The position numbers and the translations under genes are program-made. 34,153 bases of DNA from Gammaproteobacteria bacterium. GTDB lineage: Bacteria; Pseudomonadota; Gammaproteobacteria; Enterobacterales; GCA-2746155. The notes below the pieces were generated by a model. That model was not told where the DNA came from, searched no databases, and saw only the letters and a list, made by a program, of their open reading frames with translations. This document shows positions 1 through 8,987 of this stretch, in pieces (positions within the stretch are counted from its first letter, which is position 1; each line of letters starts with the position of its first letter). The DNA is taken from assembly GCA_030589945.1 (NCBI GenBank), contig JAUUZN010000024.1:1-34153 (forward strand), in the 5' to 3' direction.

Positions 1-2
1 AT

Positions 3-572
3 TTATTACTCTACTCATTTTTATCGACCTTCCTCTACTTTGAACAGGCGACCATCATTAATTCTGCATTGGAATCCCGAACAGAACGTGCAGCTTTGTT
101 TGCTCAAATTGATTTGGTAGTGAACGTATTAACACTCTTAATGCAGATCTTTTTAACGGGTCATTTGATGCGAAAATTAGGCATTACCATTGTGCTGATC
201 ATTGTACCAATATTGACCATCGTTGGATTTATCTCTTTGGCCATGGCACCTGTATTGGTGACTCTGGTGATTTTCCAAGTGGTAAGACGTGCTGGTAACT
301 ACGCGGTATCAAGGCCGGCTCGAGAAACATTGTTTACTATTTTGGGCAGAGAAGAGAAATATAAGGCTAAAAATTTCATCGATACCTTTGTTTATCGTAC
401 TGGAGATGCATTATCTGCGGGTTTAAATGGCTTTCTCGGCGTGATTGGCTTTGGTGTTGCCTCAGTGGCGTGGGTAGCAGTGCCCTTTGCAGTGGCGTGG
501 ACTGCAACAGGTGCTTGGTTAGGTAAAAGGCAGAGGGAACTCGCTGAAGAAACACTGTCTAAAAAAGAATAA
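3..572 (+). CDS. MFS / NTP-NDP exchange-like transporter, 3' part only
   Basis: The open frame runs in from the left edge without a stop, so the gene begins upstream of the window. A TTG at 69 is in frame but is not the real start, because coding continues upstream of it with FLYFEQATIINSALESRTER, typical of a loop in MFS-type proteins related to NTP/NDP exchange transporters. The visible part has several hydrophobic segments (about window residues 35-60, 70-90 and 135-165) separated by basic loops such as GREEKYKAKNF, and a charged cytoplasmic C-terminus ending in KKE. It is an inner-membrane transporter. The substrate cannot be read from this fragment, and a nucleotide substrate is only suggested by family resemblance. 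The next gene starts 94 bases downstream. Confidence 0.72.
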   Translation, partial: LLLYSFLSTFLYFEQATIINSALESRTERAALFAQIDLVVNVLTLLMQIFLTGHLMRKLGITIVLIIVPILTIVGFISLAMAPVLVTLVIFQVVRRAGNYAVSRPARETLFTILGREEKYKAKNFIDTFVYRTGDALSAGLNGFLGVIGFGVASVAWVAVPFAVAWTATGAWLGKRQRELAEETLSKKE

Positions 573-666
573 TGATTAAAAATGAACAATAGCTTCATTC
601 GTAGTTTTGCGACTCAAAACGCGAACACATACAACATGGACCTAAAGGCTTAACTGGATTTTATCG

Positions 667-1800
667 ATGACAACAAGAAGAAAATTTATACTTTCAAGTA
701 CCGCAGCAAGTGTCGCTACAATGCTTGGAATGCCAACATTAAGTTTTGCCGATGATGTTATCGAAAAGGCAGATAAACCGTTACGTATTTTGTTCCTAGG
801 TGGAACAGGATTTTTAGGACCGCATACGGTAAAACATGCTATCGCAAGAGGCCATCAAGTTACTTTATTTAATCGAGACCGTTCGAAAGAAAATTTATTT
901 CCAGAACTTGAGTCCATCATAGGAAATCGTGATCCCAAGATTGGTGATGGATTATCAGGATTAAAAGGTAAGCGTTGGGACTGTGTGATTGATACATCAG
1001 GCTATATTCCTCGAATTGTTGAAGCGTCCAGTAAGTTATTAGCTGATTACAGTGATCAGTATTTATTTATATCATCAATATCGGTTTATGCTGATTTTAA
1101 AACTGCGGGTCAAGATGAAACAGCAGAGGTGGGTACTCTTGAAGATATTAATGTAGAAAAGATAGATGGTAAAACTTATGGACCTCTAAAAGCATATTGT
1201 GAGAAGGCCGCTGAGAATAACTTTAAAAATCGTACAACAATCATTCGTCCGGGTTTGATTGTAGGTCCTAGAGATCGCACCGATCGATTTACATACTGGC
1301 CCGTAAGAATAGCAAAAGGTGGAGAAATTTTAGCTCCGGGAGATGGCAAAGATTTTGTTCAATACATTGATGTTCGTGATCTGGGCGCATTCATTATTAA
1401 TTGCCTAGAGACAAAAGCAATGGGAACGTTTAATGCAACTTCACCCATCTATAATGAAACAACAGCCGACATGCTCAATTATTGTCGAGATGTGATTAAC
1501 AAGGATGCAGATTTCACTTGGGCTGATACTGAGTTTTTGAATACTCATGATGTTAAATCATGGAGCGATATGCCTGTCTGGGTGCCTCGACAGGGAGAAA
1601 ATTCAGGATTGTCACAAATTAATAGTGAGAAGGCTGAAAAGATTGGTCTTGATATGAGAGCAAGAGAAGATACCATTCGAGATACTCTGACCTGGTTTGT
1701 TGATCAGCCTAAGGGACGTCAAAATAGCTTGAGAGCAGGTATCTCAAAAGAAAGAGAAGCGTCCATTTTAAACGCCTGGCACGCGCCGACTAATTCTTAA
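667..1800 (+). CDS. Tat-exported NAD-dependent epimerase/dehydratase (extended SDR)
   Basis: This 377-aa protein begins [10 protein letters not shown], a twin-arginine signal followed by a hydrophobic stretch and a likely cleavage site near SFADD (about residue 27). The mature part opens with a Rossmann nucleotide-binding motif GGTGFLG at 45-51. It has the SDR catalytic set: Ser136/Ser137 in FISSISVY and a YxxxK at Tyr171-Lys175 (YGPLK). A later [17 protein letters not shown] segment is typical of NAD-dependent epimerase/dehydratases acting on nucleotide sugars or related substrates. Export by Tat fits a folded, cofactor-loaded enzyme. The substrate is unknown. The Shine-Dalgarno sequence is weak, but the start at 667 is supported by the intact Tat signal. 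The stop codon overlaps that of the convergent YchJ-like gene by 4 bases. Confidence 0.8.
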   Translation: MTTRRKFILSSTAASVATMLGMPTLSFADDVIEKADKPLRILFLGGTGFLGPHTVKHAIARGHQVTLFNRDRSKENLFPELESIIGNRDPKIGDGLSGLKGKRWDCVIDTSGYIPRIVEASSKLLADYSDQYLFISSISVYADFKTAGQDETAEVGTLEDINVEKIDGKTYGPLKAYCEKAAENNFKNRTTIIRPGLIVGPRDRTDRFTYWPVRIAKGGEILAPGDGKDFVQYIDVRDLGAFIINCLETKAMGTFNATSPIYNETTADMLNYCRDVINKDADFTWADTEFLNTHDVKSWSDMPVWVPRQGENSGLSQINSEKAEKIGLDMRAREDTIRDTLTWFVDQPKGRQNSLRAGISKEREASILNAWHAPTNS

Positions 1801-2282
1801 CCACAGCATTTTTTATATTTTTTGCCACTACCACAGGGGCAAGGATCATTTCTTCCAACTTTGGGTGAGGTGTTTCTTATTGTAGTGGGCTTCGGCGTCA
1901 TACCATCGGCGTAGTACCACTGATTATCAATTTTTTGGAACTGGCTGATTTCATGATGAGATTTATCTTGTTTACCTTCCTTGTACCGGGCGATAAATTC
2001 AACAATACCCTCGTCATCATTCTCAAGTCCTTTTTCAGTGGAGACAATTTCAAGAGACAACCATTCAGAGTTATCAGCCCACTTTCTAGTATCCTCTTCA
2101 CTCCAATCTTTTCTACTTTCAGGGAGCAGGCTATCTCCAAGATAAGTGATGCACTTTTTTTCAAAGGCACTATAGCGAGAGCGCATTAATGCTTCTGCTG
2201 TTTTGGCGGGAACAGAACCGTTGTGCGCGGGTTCACAGCAGTTTTCGTAAGATTGGCCGGAACCACAGGGACATTGAGACAT
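1797..2282 (-). CDS. ychJ: YchJ-family SEC-C motif protein
   Basis: This 161-aa protein has a cysteine-rich SEC-C motif at each end: [16 protein letters not shown] at the N-terminus and [19 protein letters not shown] at the C-terminus. SEC-C motifs bind zinc. Between them is the NTF2-like YchJ core with [15 protein letters not shown] and the conserved WLSLEIV and VEFIARYK segments. Length and order match the YchJ (UPF0225) family, whose function is not established. The frame extends nine codons further upstream (to 2309), but the start at 2282 places the first SEC-C motif right at the N-terminus as in relatives. It is convergent with the epimerase gene and divergent from the TPR protein gene. 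Confidence 0.88.
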   Translation of the reverse strand: MSQCPCGSGQSYENCCEPAHNGSVPAKTAEALMRSRYSAFEKKCITYLGDSLLPESRKDWSEEDTRKWADNSEWLSLEIVSTEKGLENDDEGIVEFIARYKEGKQDKSHHEISQFQKIDNQWYYADGMTPKPTTIRNTSPKVGRNDPCPCGSGKKYKKCCG

Positions 2283-2444
2283 AAAATTAACCACTCTGAA
2301 ATTAAACAAATTTGATTCGGTATTATAACTTCATTTGAGGACTCATATCGCTATAAATTTGTATTGATAACTGAATAGAAGTACATTGTGCACACTGGAA
2401 TTTTAGCAGGTCTTTGTTTTATAAAAAGTTACAGGAGCATAGCA

Positions 2445-4634
2445 TTGTCACAATCTTTTTTTACAGAGTTAAAACGTCGTAACGTCTTTAAGGTAGGTAC
2501 AGCTTACTTGGTTCTTGCTTGGATTGTCATTCAAGTCACGGATACTGCGGTACCTGCATTACATTTGCCAGAGTGGGTCAATTCATTTGTATTTTTTATA
2601 GGTGCTATAGGGTTTCCTTTCGCACTATTTTTTGCATGGATCTTTGAAGTGACTCCTGCTGGAGTGCGACTTGAAGCTGATATCAAACCAGAAGAATCTA
2701 TTAGTGCTCATACCGGTAAAAATCTCGACTATATAATTATTACGCTACTAGTCATTGCATTAGGTTATTTTATTTATGATAGCCAATTTAAAACTAATGA
2801 AGTACGACAAACGGATTTATTAACAACATCAGACTTAACGACCGCTCCAACAAAAGATACCATTTTATCAATTGCAGTTTTACCTTTCTCAGACATGAGT
2901 AGTACGGGTGATCAAGAATACTTTGGTGATGGTATTGCTGAGGAACTACTCAACGTACTTGCAAAAACAAAAGGTTTACGCGTTGCAGCACGAACATCAT
3001 CGTTTAAATTTAAAAATGCAGATGTCGATATTATAGAAATTGGTAAAGCATTAAATGTCACTAAAATTCTTGAAGGCTCGATTCGTAAAGCGGGTGATCA
3101 AATTCGAGTGACTGCTCAGTTAATAAATGTTGCCGATGGTTATCACATTTGGTCAGAAACCTATGATCGTGAACTGAAAAATATTTTTCAAGTACAGGAC
3201 GAAATATCTCAATCAATTGTTGGCGCATTAAAACTGGAACTGGACTTATCGCATCAAACACAATCGGTTGATGTAAAAGCTTATGAGCTTTATTTGAAAG
3301 GCCGAGAATATACACGACAGCCAATCAAAGAACGCTTACTTAAAGCATTAGATTATTATCAACAAGCCTTAGAAATTGAACCAGATTATGCAAGAGTTTA
3401 TGCGGGTATCGCTTCAGCCTGGATATGGCTTGAAGATTATGGAGGTTATAGTGCTGAAATAGCGTATCCACAGGTAGAGAAAAATGCGAGGAAATCATTG
3501 CAGCTTGATGATGAGCAGGCTGAAGCTCTGATGTCCATGGGGATTGTTTATAATAGAATTTATGGCGATGAGCTTGCAGCCCAGTTCTTCATTAAACAGG
3601 CGATTATGCTTAATCCAAGTCATGTGGAAATCTATAGCCACTTTGCTGATGTTCTGTGGGCACTTGATATGCATAAAAAAGTACTCCAACAAAGAAATAA
3701 AGCCGTTTTATTAGATCCTTTATCCACCTTTTATCATAGCAAGTTGGTTGCTGCATTGAGTGATAATAATATGCTCCCTGAAGCATGGGTTGCACTTGAT
3801 CGATTATTTGAACTTGATCCAGAAGATGCATATGGTTGGGAAGAAAAGGCAGATTTATTGTTCGATCAAGGCGATCTTGCCGAAAGCATAAAAGGCTACA
3901 TAAAAGTACATCATGCGAGACCCGGTGACGCTTTTTCAGCAGGGAAATTGGCAAGTATGTTTCATTTATTAGGTGATGTGGAAAAATCAAATCACTGGAT
4001 AAAAGAATCAAGACTGAGGGGTGAGAATAATAGGTGGCTACTGAATGCAACAACATCTATTGCACTTTATAAGGCAGATTGGCAAGCTCTGTTAGATAAT
4101 GCAGAATTAAAGGTGGCTGCTGATAAGAATATTGCTGCAAGTTGGGCGGGTTATGCTTATTTAGGACTGGGTGATGATGAAAATGCCCTAGCAAAATTTA
4201 CATTCGTAACCTCACAATTTAAATTGAGAAATGTGGCTCTTTCTGAAAGCCATTTGTCATTTCTAGGTATGGCTCTTTTAAAGAAAAATAGCGCTGAAGC
4301 TAAAAAGTATCAAGTGCTTGCAGAGAATGTTTATCTTGAACGATTAAAAACAAATAATCCAACCTTTGGCAGACCAACATACAATGCTTATTTTGGTTTA
4401 GCTTGTTTAAAATTAAATACGTTATCTTCTCCTAGTGAAATGACATCAACGATCAAAAATGAAGTGCTTGAGTTACTCAATGAAGCTATCGATGCAAGTT
4501 TCAATGACGCGACCTTCTTAAAAAATGATCTCTTTTTTAGAGGTTATCAAAACGATGAAGACTTTATAAAGGTTGTTGAACGGATTAAAGCTTTGAATGA
4601 TGTTGAAATAGAAAAATTAGCAAAGATGGAATAA
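2445..4634 (+). CDS. Membrane-anchored TolB/FlgO-like domain + TPR protein
   Basis: I chose the TTG at 2445, giving 729 aa. It follows AGGAG at 2432-2436 with 8-base spacing and yields MSQSFFTELKRRNVFKVG, matching the start of the paralogue at 21130-22974. A GTG at 2388 would add 19 unsupported residues. The N-terminal 80 residues contain two hydrophobic segments and the conserved AWIFEVTPAGVRLE motif, followed by a third membrane helix (IIITLLVIALGYFIY). Next is a TolB/FlgO-like domain (SIAVLPFSDMSS, GIAEELLNVLAKTKGLRVAARTSSFKF, LEGSIRKAGDQIRVTAQLI, DGYHIWSETYDREL) as found in the adenylate cyclase-like TPR family. Tetratricopeptide repeats fill the rest (for example ALDYYQQALEIEPDYARVYAGIASAW). 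No cyclase catalytic domain is present. fadH starts 9 bases downstream, so the two are probably co-transcribed. The specific role is unknown. Confidence 0.85.
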   Translation: MSQSFFTELKRRNVFKVGTAYLVLAWIVIQVTDTAVPALHLPEWVNSFVFFIGAIGFPFALFFAWIFEVTPAGVRLEADIKPEESISAHTGKNLDYIIITLLVIALGYFIYDSQFKTNEVRQTDLLTTSDLTTAPTKDTILSIAVLPFSDMSSTGDQEYFGDGIAEELLNVLAKTKGLRVAARTSSFKFKNADVDIIEIGKALNVTKILEGSIRKAGDQIRVTAQLINVADGYHIWSETYDRELKNIFQVQDEISQSIVGALKLELDLSHQTQSVDVKAYELYLKGREYTRQPIKERLLKALDYYQQALEIEPDYARVYAGIASAWIWLEDYGGYSAEIAYPQVEKNARKSLQLDDEQAEALMSMGIVYNRIYGDELAAQFFIKQAIMLNPSHVEIYSHFADVLWALDMHKKVLQQRNKAVLLDPLSTFYHSKLVAALSDNNMLPEAWVALDRLFELDPEDAYGWEEKADLLFDQGDLAESIKGYIKVHHARPGDAFSAGKLASMFHLLGDVEKSNHWIKESRLRGENNRWLLNATTSIALYKADWQALLDNAELKVAADKNIAASWAGYAYLGLGDDENALAKFTFVTSQFKLRNVALSESHLSFLGMALLKKNSAEAKKYQVLAENVYLERLKTNNPTFGRPTYNAYFGLACLKLNTLSSPSEMTSTIKNEVLELLNEAIDASFNDATFLKNDLFFRGYQNDEDFIKVVERIKALNDVEIEKLAKME

Positions 4635-4643
4635 AGAAAAATC

Positions 4644-6680
4644 ATGAAAGAAGGAAACAATAATTACCCACAATTATTAAGCCCATTAGATTTAGGTGTT
4701 TTCACAGTACAAAACCGTTCAGTTATGGGTTCAATGCACCTTGGTCTTGAAGAAGAAAAAAATGGTATGGCGACCATGGCGAACTTCTATGGACTTAGAG
4801 CCAAAGGTGGTGTGGGAATGATTGTCACCGGTGGCATCTCACCCAATTTACGCGGTAGTGCATTACCCTTTGCAGCTAAGATGACCAGTGAAAAAGAAAT
4901 GCGATCACATCGTCAAATCACCGACGCGGTTCACCAGTATGAGACAAAAATACTGATGCAGATATTGCACTCAGGTCGTTATTCTTATCATCCTTTTGGT
5001 GTTGCTCCATCGAGAATAAAATCGCCCATCAGTCCTTTTGCACCTTGGAGTTTGTCTAAAAGAGGGATCCAGAAAAATATCAATGATTACGCGAAAAGTT
5101 GTGTTCTTGCCAAACAGGCTGGTTATGATGGTGTTGAAATCATGGGCTCTGAAGGCTATTTCATCAATCAATTTCTAGCAAGTAGAACCAATGAACGCTC
5201 TGATTCCTATGGTGGTTCATACGAAAACCGTATGCGTATAGCAACGGACATTATTGATGCCATTCGTCAGTCTGTAGGTGATGATTTCCTCTTGATGTTT
5301 CGTCTGTCGATGCTCGATCTGGTTGAAAATGGCAGCACTTTCGAAGAGGTGATGATCTTAGGACAAGCATTAGAGAGGGCCGGTGTGAATGTCATCAACA
5401 CTGGAATAGGTTGGCACGAAGCAAGAATACCGACTATAGCAACCAGCGTTCCTAGAGCCGCCTTTAGCTGGGTCACTAAAGCTGCGAAAGAACACTTGAG
5501 TGTACCGTTGGTCACCACAAATCGAATTAATTCACCAGAGGTTTGCGAATCTATTTTAGAAAAGGGTGAGGCCGATTTAATTTCCATGGCGAGACCTTTT
5601 CTCGCCGATGCTAATTTCATCAGTAAGGCTGAAAGTGGTTTACCTGAAGAAATTAATACCTGTATTGGTTGTAATCAGGCCTGTCTCGACCACGTGTTCA
5701 AACGTCAGGTCGCATCCTGTTTGGTGAATCCTAAAGCCTGTTATGAAGCCGATTATGAAAATATGACGACTCAAAGTATCAAAAAAATCGCAGTGGTTGG
5801 TGCAGGTGTTGCGGGGATGTCTTGTGCAGTCGAAGCTGCAGAAAGAGGGCACGATGTCACTCTATTTGAAAAGTCTGACACCATTGGTGGGCAATTTCTT
5901 CTCGCGGCTAAAATACCGGGTAAAGAAGAGTTTAAAGAAACCTTACGTTACTTTAAAAATCAATTAGAAAAATATAAGGTTGATATCAAATTATCTCATC
6001 AGGTTACGGTTGCTGAGCTTGATGGTTTTGATCATGTCGTCGTTGCAACGGGCGTCACTCCGAGAAGTGTCGTGCTCAAAGGTGCAGATAGCAATCCAAA
6101 AGTGGTGAGCTATCCCGACGTAATATCTGGCAAGGTGACCATCGGTAAAAGAGTCGCGGTAATCGGTGCTGGAGGAATTGGATTCGATGTTTCAGAGTTT
6201 CTTCTACACTCGAACAACAGTATGTCTACCAATGTTGATGAGTATCTAGGTTATTGGGGTATCGATAAAAGTTTATCTTCTCGCTCTGGCACTGAAAATA
6301 TCGAACGTAAAATTCCAAAAGCGGAACGCACAATCTATTTGATGCAGAGAAAACCGGGTCGACTAGGGCGAGGACTCGGTAAAACAACCGGTTGGATCCA
6401 TCGACAAATGTTAAAAGACGGTCAGGTTAATCTGCTCTCTGGCGTTGAATATTTAGAGGCAAATTCCAAAGGACTTCTTATCAGGCACAATGATGAGGAG
6501 GTACAACTTGCGGTGGATCACATTGTTATTTGTGCCGGTCAAGTTTCTAATAATGGTTTGTTGGAAGAATTGAAGCAGACTTCAGTATCGGTTCACTGCA
6601 TTGGCGGTGCACATTTGGCGACTGAACTCGATGCAAAACGTGCAATTAAAGATGGAATTAACACTGCACATAAAATCTAA
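4644..6680 (+). CDS. fadH: 2,4-dienoyl-CoA reductase (NADPH), FadH
   Basis: This 678-aa enzyme (E. coli FadH has 672) reduces 2,4-dienoyl-CoA during beta-oxidation of unsaturated fatty acids, using FMN, FAD and a [4Fe-4S] cluster. The N-terminal old-yellow-enzyme barrel spans about residues 8-335. Tyr172 in MGSEGYFINQF and His258 in TGIGWHEAR correspond to the E. coli catalytic Tyr166 and His252. The iron-sulfur cysteines are Cys340, Cys343, Cys347 and Cys359 in INTCIGCNQACLD and SCLVNPKAC. An FAD-binding motif VVGAGVAGMSCAVEAAERG starts near residue 385, and a second dinucleotide-binding glycine motif is VAVIGAGGIGFDVSEF. Alignment by eye to E. coli FadH is very close. It lies 9 bases after the TPR protein gene. 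Confidence 0.95.
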   Translation: MKEGNNNYPQLLSPLDLGVFTVQNRSVMGSMHLGLEEEKNGMATMANFYGLRAKGGVGMIVTGGISPNLRGSALPFAAKMTSEKEMRSHRQITDAVHQYETKILMQILHSGRYSYHPFGVAPSRIKSPISPFAPWSLSKRGIQKNINDYAKSCVLAKQAGYDGVEIMGSEGYFINQFLASRTNERSDSYGGSYENRMRIATDIIDAIRQSVGDDFLLMFRLSMLDLVENGSTFEEVMILGQALERAGVNVINTGIGWHEARIPTIATSVPRAAFSWVTKAAKEHLSVPLVTTNRINSPEVCESILEKGEADLISMARPFLADANFISKAESGLPEEINTCIGCNQACLDHVFKRQVASCLVNPKACYEADYENMTTQSIKKIAVVGAGVAGMSCAVEAAERGHDVTLFEKSDTIGGQFLLAAKIPGKEEFKETLRYFKNQLEKYKVDIKLSHQVTVAELDGFDHVVVATGVTPRSVVLKGADSNPKVVSYPDVISGKVTIGKRVAVIGAGGIGFDVSEFLLHSNNSMSTNVDEYLGYWGIDKSLSSRSGTENIERKIPKAERTIYLMQRKPGRLGRGLGKTTGWIHRQMLKDGQVNLLSGVEYLEANSKGLLIRHNDEEVQLAVDHIVICAGQVSNNGLLEELKQTSVSVHCIGGAHLATELDAKRAIKDGINTAHKI

Positions 6681-6801
6681 CTTTGTGCGACTGTGATAGA
6701 AACGTGAACATTTCGTGATTCCGTCTTGAAGTTTGAGTTGGATAATTCCCCTTGTTAAATAATAGAAAAAACTTATTTGAGTTATTCACAAGGAGAACAA
6801 A

Positions 6802-7497
6802 ATGAAATTAAAAACATTGGCTACAGCAATTGCATTGGTGAGTTCATCAATGGCGGTTCAAGCTCAAAATATTACAGTAACAATCGATAACCTGACTCAG
6901 GGAATTATCTTTACACCTTTTCTAATTGCTGCACACGGTACAGATGACCATCTTTTTGAGATAGGAACTACTGCATCAGCATCGTTACAGATGATGGCTG
7001 AAGGTGGTGATATTTCAGGTCTTGTGGCTGATTTGGGCACAGTGGGTGGACTTGCTTTTGAAGATCCGGCAGAAGGATTACTAATGCCGGCTGCATCAGC
7101 AACGGTCACCGTTGATACCATGAGTAATGGTTATTTATCGCTCGTTGCAATGCTATTACCTACCAACGATGGTTTTGTGGGACTCGATGGTTGGGTCATT
7201 CCAGCCGAAGCGGGTACTTACACCATGACGCTTAATGCCTACGACGCTGGTACCGAAGCCAATGATGAAATTATTAATGGTGGAGGTGCTCCCAATACTC
7301 CAGGAATCCCAGGAGCTCCAGGTGGAAATGCTGGAACGGGTGCAACAGGAGTTACTTCTACTGAAGGGAATGCTGCCATCCATATCCATCGTGGAGCCGT
7401 CGGTGATGATGATTTAAATGGTGGCATTAGTGATTTAGATAATCGTATACACCGTTGGTTAAACCCTGTTATCAAACTCACAGTTGTAGTCAACTAA
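6802..7497 (+). CDS. Secreted spondin-domain (Spondin_N-like) protein
   Basis: This 231-aa protein begins with a Sec signal peptide (MKLKTLATAIALVSSSMAVQA, cleavage expected after Ala21). The mature part resembles bacterial Spondin_N proteins: beta-rich NITVTIDNLTQG, LFEIGTTASASLQMMAEGGD, TMSNGYLSLVAMLLPTNDGFVGLDG, and the LNAYDAGTEANDE motif whose acidic residues bind metal in the eukaryotic domain. A short collagen-like stretch (NTPGIPGAPGGNAGTGATG) sits before a C-terminal AIHIHRGAVGDDDLNGG. A strong AAGGAG lies at 6791-6796. The next gene, 11 bases downstream, encodes a paralogous lipoprotein. It is likely periplasmic or secreted. Its function is unknown; ligand or surface binding is inference only. 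Confidence 0.8.
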   Translation: MKLKTLATAIALVSSSMAVQAQNITVTIDNLTQGIIFTPFLIAAHGTDDHLFEIGTTASASLQMMAEGGDISGLVADLGTVGGLAFEDPAEGLLMPAASATVTVDTMSNGYLSLVAMLLPTNDGFVGLDGWVIPAEAGTYTMTLNAYDAGTEANDEIINGGGAPNTPGIPGAPGGNAGTGATGVTSTEGNAAIHIHRGAVGDDDLNGGISDLDNRIHRWLNPVIKLTVVVN

Positions 7498-7508
7498 GGG
7501 GGCGAATT

Positions 7509-8231
7509 ATGAACTTAATCAATAAAAAAATAATCGGCATGAGCATCGTATCTTCAGTGCTGTTACTTTCAGCCTGTAGCCAAGAAGACTATCCAACAAA
7601 TTCACAGCCACCTCCGCCTCCTCCAGACACTCGAACTGACTTTAGGTTTGAACTGGTAGTGACAAACTTAACGCATGCCCAACCATTATCACCCGTGGCA
7701 TTTGTTGCGCATGACGCTCTAACGCTTTGGTCACTGGGTGCAAGTTCAAGTCCTGAGCTTGAAACCATGTCCGAGTCGGGTGACAACAGTGGAATTTTGG
7801 CAATATCAGAACTTCTTGGTACTGTTGGTGGTGCTGGTGTAATTTTACCGGGTTCCTCAGAAACGGTGATTCTAGAAACTAAGCAGGAAGCCATAGCTTC
7901 ATTGTCTGTTGCGACCATGTTAGTGAATACCAATGATGCCTTTACCGGCAAAACGGGAATAGATGTTAGCGGTATGCAAATTGGTGATAGTATCAGCATG
8001 ATGACTGTGGCCTATGATGCCGGGACTGAAGCTAATTCCGAAGGTGCTGCGACCATACCTGGTCCTGCTGCTGGTGGAGAAGGCTTTAATTCAGGCCGAG
8101 ATGATGTGGATTTTGTGGCTCATCACTCAGGTGTTGTTGGCAGTGATGGTGGATTAATGAGTTCAGCTTTAAACGGTACTCATAAGTTTGATAATCCAGT
8201 GATGAAAATAACCATCAGCCGTCTACAGTAA
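7509..8231 (+). CDS. Spondin-domain lipoprotein
   Basis: Starting at the ATG at 7509, this 240-aa protein has a lipoprotein signal ending LLLSACSQ, with Cys23 as the lipidation site. Ser at +2 predicts outer-membrane sorting. A proline run (PPPPPP) follows as a linker. The body repeats the pattern of the preceding protein: FELVVTNLTHAQPLSPVAFVAH, LWSLGASSSPELETMSESGD, ATMLVNTNDAFTGKTGID, VAYDAGTEANSE, so the two are paralogues of the Spondin_N family. An in-frame start at 7455 would overlap the upstream gene and hide the signal peptide, so I rejected it; AAGGGGG at 7496-7502 serves the 7509 start. The response regulator gene begins 42 bases downstream, which suggests a shared transcript. Confidence 0.8.
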   Translation: MNLINKKIIGMSIVSSVLLLSACSQEDYPTNSQPPPPPPDTRTDFRFELVVTNLTHAQPLSPVAFVAHDALTLWSLGASSSPELETMSESGDNSGILAISELLGTVGGAGVILPGSSETVILETKQEAIASLSVATMLVNTNDAFTGKTGIDVSGMQIGDSISMMTVAYDAGTEANSEGAATIPGPAAGGEGFNSGRDDVDFVAHHSGVVGSDGGLMSSALNGTHKFDNPVMKITISRLQ

Positions 8232-8273
8232 ATTTTTGCAGCACTAGATAAGAAAAGGATAAGTAGTTAAACA

Positions 8274-8987
8274 ATGAGTGATTCTATTCTAATTGTTGAA
8301 GATGATTTGGATATTGCAAATCTAATCCGAGTTAATCTTGAAGACATGTCTCTTGAGACAGAGCATCGCGCCAATGGCAAAGAGGCTTTGAAAGAGGCAC
8401 TTGATAAGAATTACTCATTGATTATCCTTGATCTAATGTTACCCGAAATGAGTGGCCTAGATATTTGTCGTACGGTTCGAGAAAAAAAACCAGAGCAGGC
8501 AATTTTAATGCTCACATCAAAATCATCAGAAGCTGATCGGGTTGTAGGATTAGAGCTTGGTGCTGATGACTACATGACCAAACCTTTTAGTATTCGTGAA
8601 CTTCAGGCTAGAGTAAGAAGTCAATTACGACGATTTCATGTGAGTGGTTCAGCTAATTCTAACGCCATAGAAAATAGTTCTATTGTGATCGGTCAACTTG
8701 AACTTAATGAAGCAAGCCGCGAGGTACTTTGGCACAACAAAAAATTGGACTTAACGTCCACAGAGTTTGATCTATTGTGGCATTTTGCACGTCATCCGGG
8801 TCAGGTTTTTTCTCGATCTCAGCTACTTGATAAGGTGTGGGGTTATCAACACAGTGGTTATGAACATACGGTAAACTCACACATCAATCGACTGCGTAAT
8901 AAACTCGAGGCGGATGCCGCAAATCCTCAGATTGTACAAACTGTTTGGGGCGTGGGTTATAAACTGAGTCCAGAGGAGTGCCAGTAA
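8274..8987 (+). CDS. OmpR-family response regulator
   Basis: This 237-aa regulator has a receiver domain in residues 4-118 with acidic Asp10/Asp11, phospho-acceptor Asp53 in LIILDLMLPEMSG, Thr81 and Lys103 in DDYMTKPF. A linker leads to a winged-helix DNA-binding domain of the OmpR/PhoB type (ELNEASREVLWHNKKLDLTSTEFDLLW, RSQLLDKVWGYQ, HINRLRNKLE, VQTVWGVGYKL). The kinase ATG follows the regulator TAA with no gap, so the pair is translationally coupled. It lies directly after two spondin-domain genes, which may be its targets or may provide the sensed signal. The stimulus is unknown. Confidence 0.95.
   Translation: MSDSILIVEDDLDIANLIRVNLEDMSLETEHRANGKEALKEALDKNYSLIILDLMLPEMSGLDICRTVREKKPEQAILMLTSKSSEADRVVGLELGADDYMTKPFSIRELQARVRSQLRRFHVSGSANSNAIENSSIVIGQLELNEASREVLWHNKKLDLTSTEFDLLWHFARHPGQVFSRSQLLDKVWGYQHSGYEHTVNSHINRLRNKLEADAANPQIVQTVWGVGYKLSPEECQ

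Noticed and set aside
2388-2444. GTG start adding 19 residues to the first TPR protein
   Set aside because: The TTG at 2445 has AGGAG at good spacing and gives the N-terminus shared with the paralogue.
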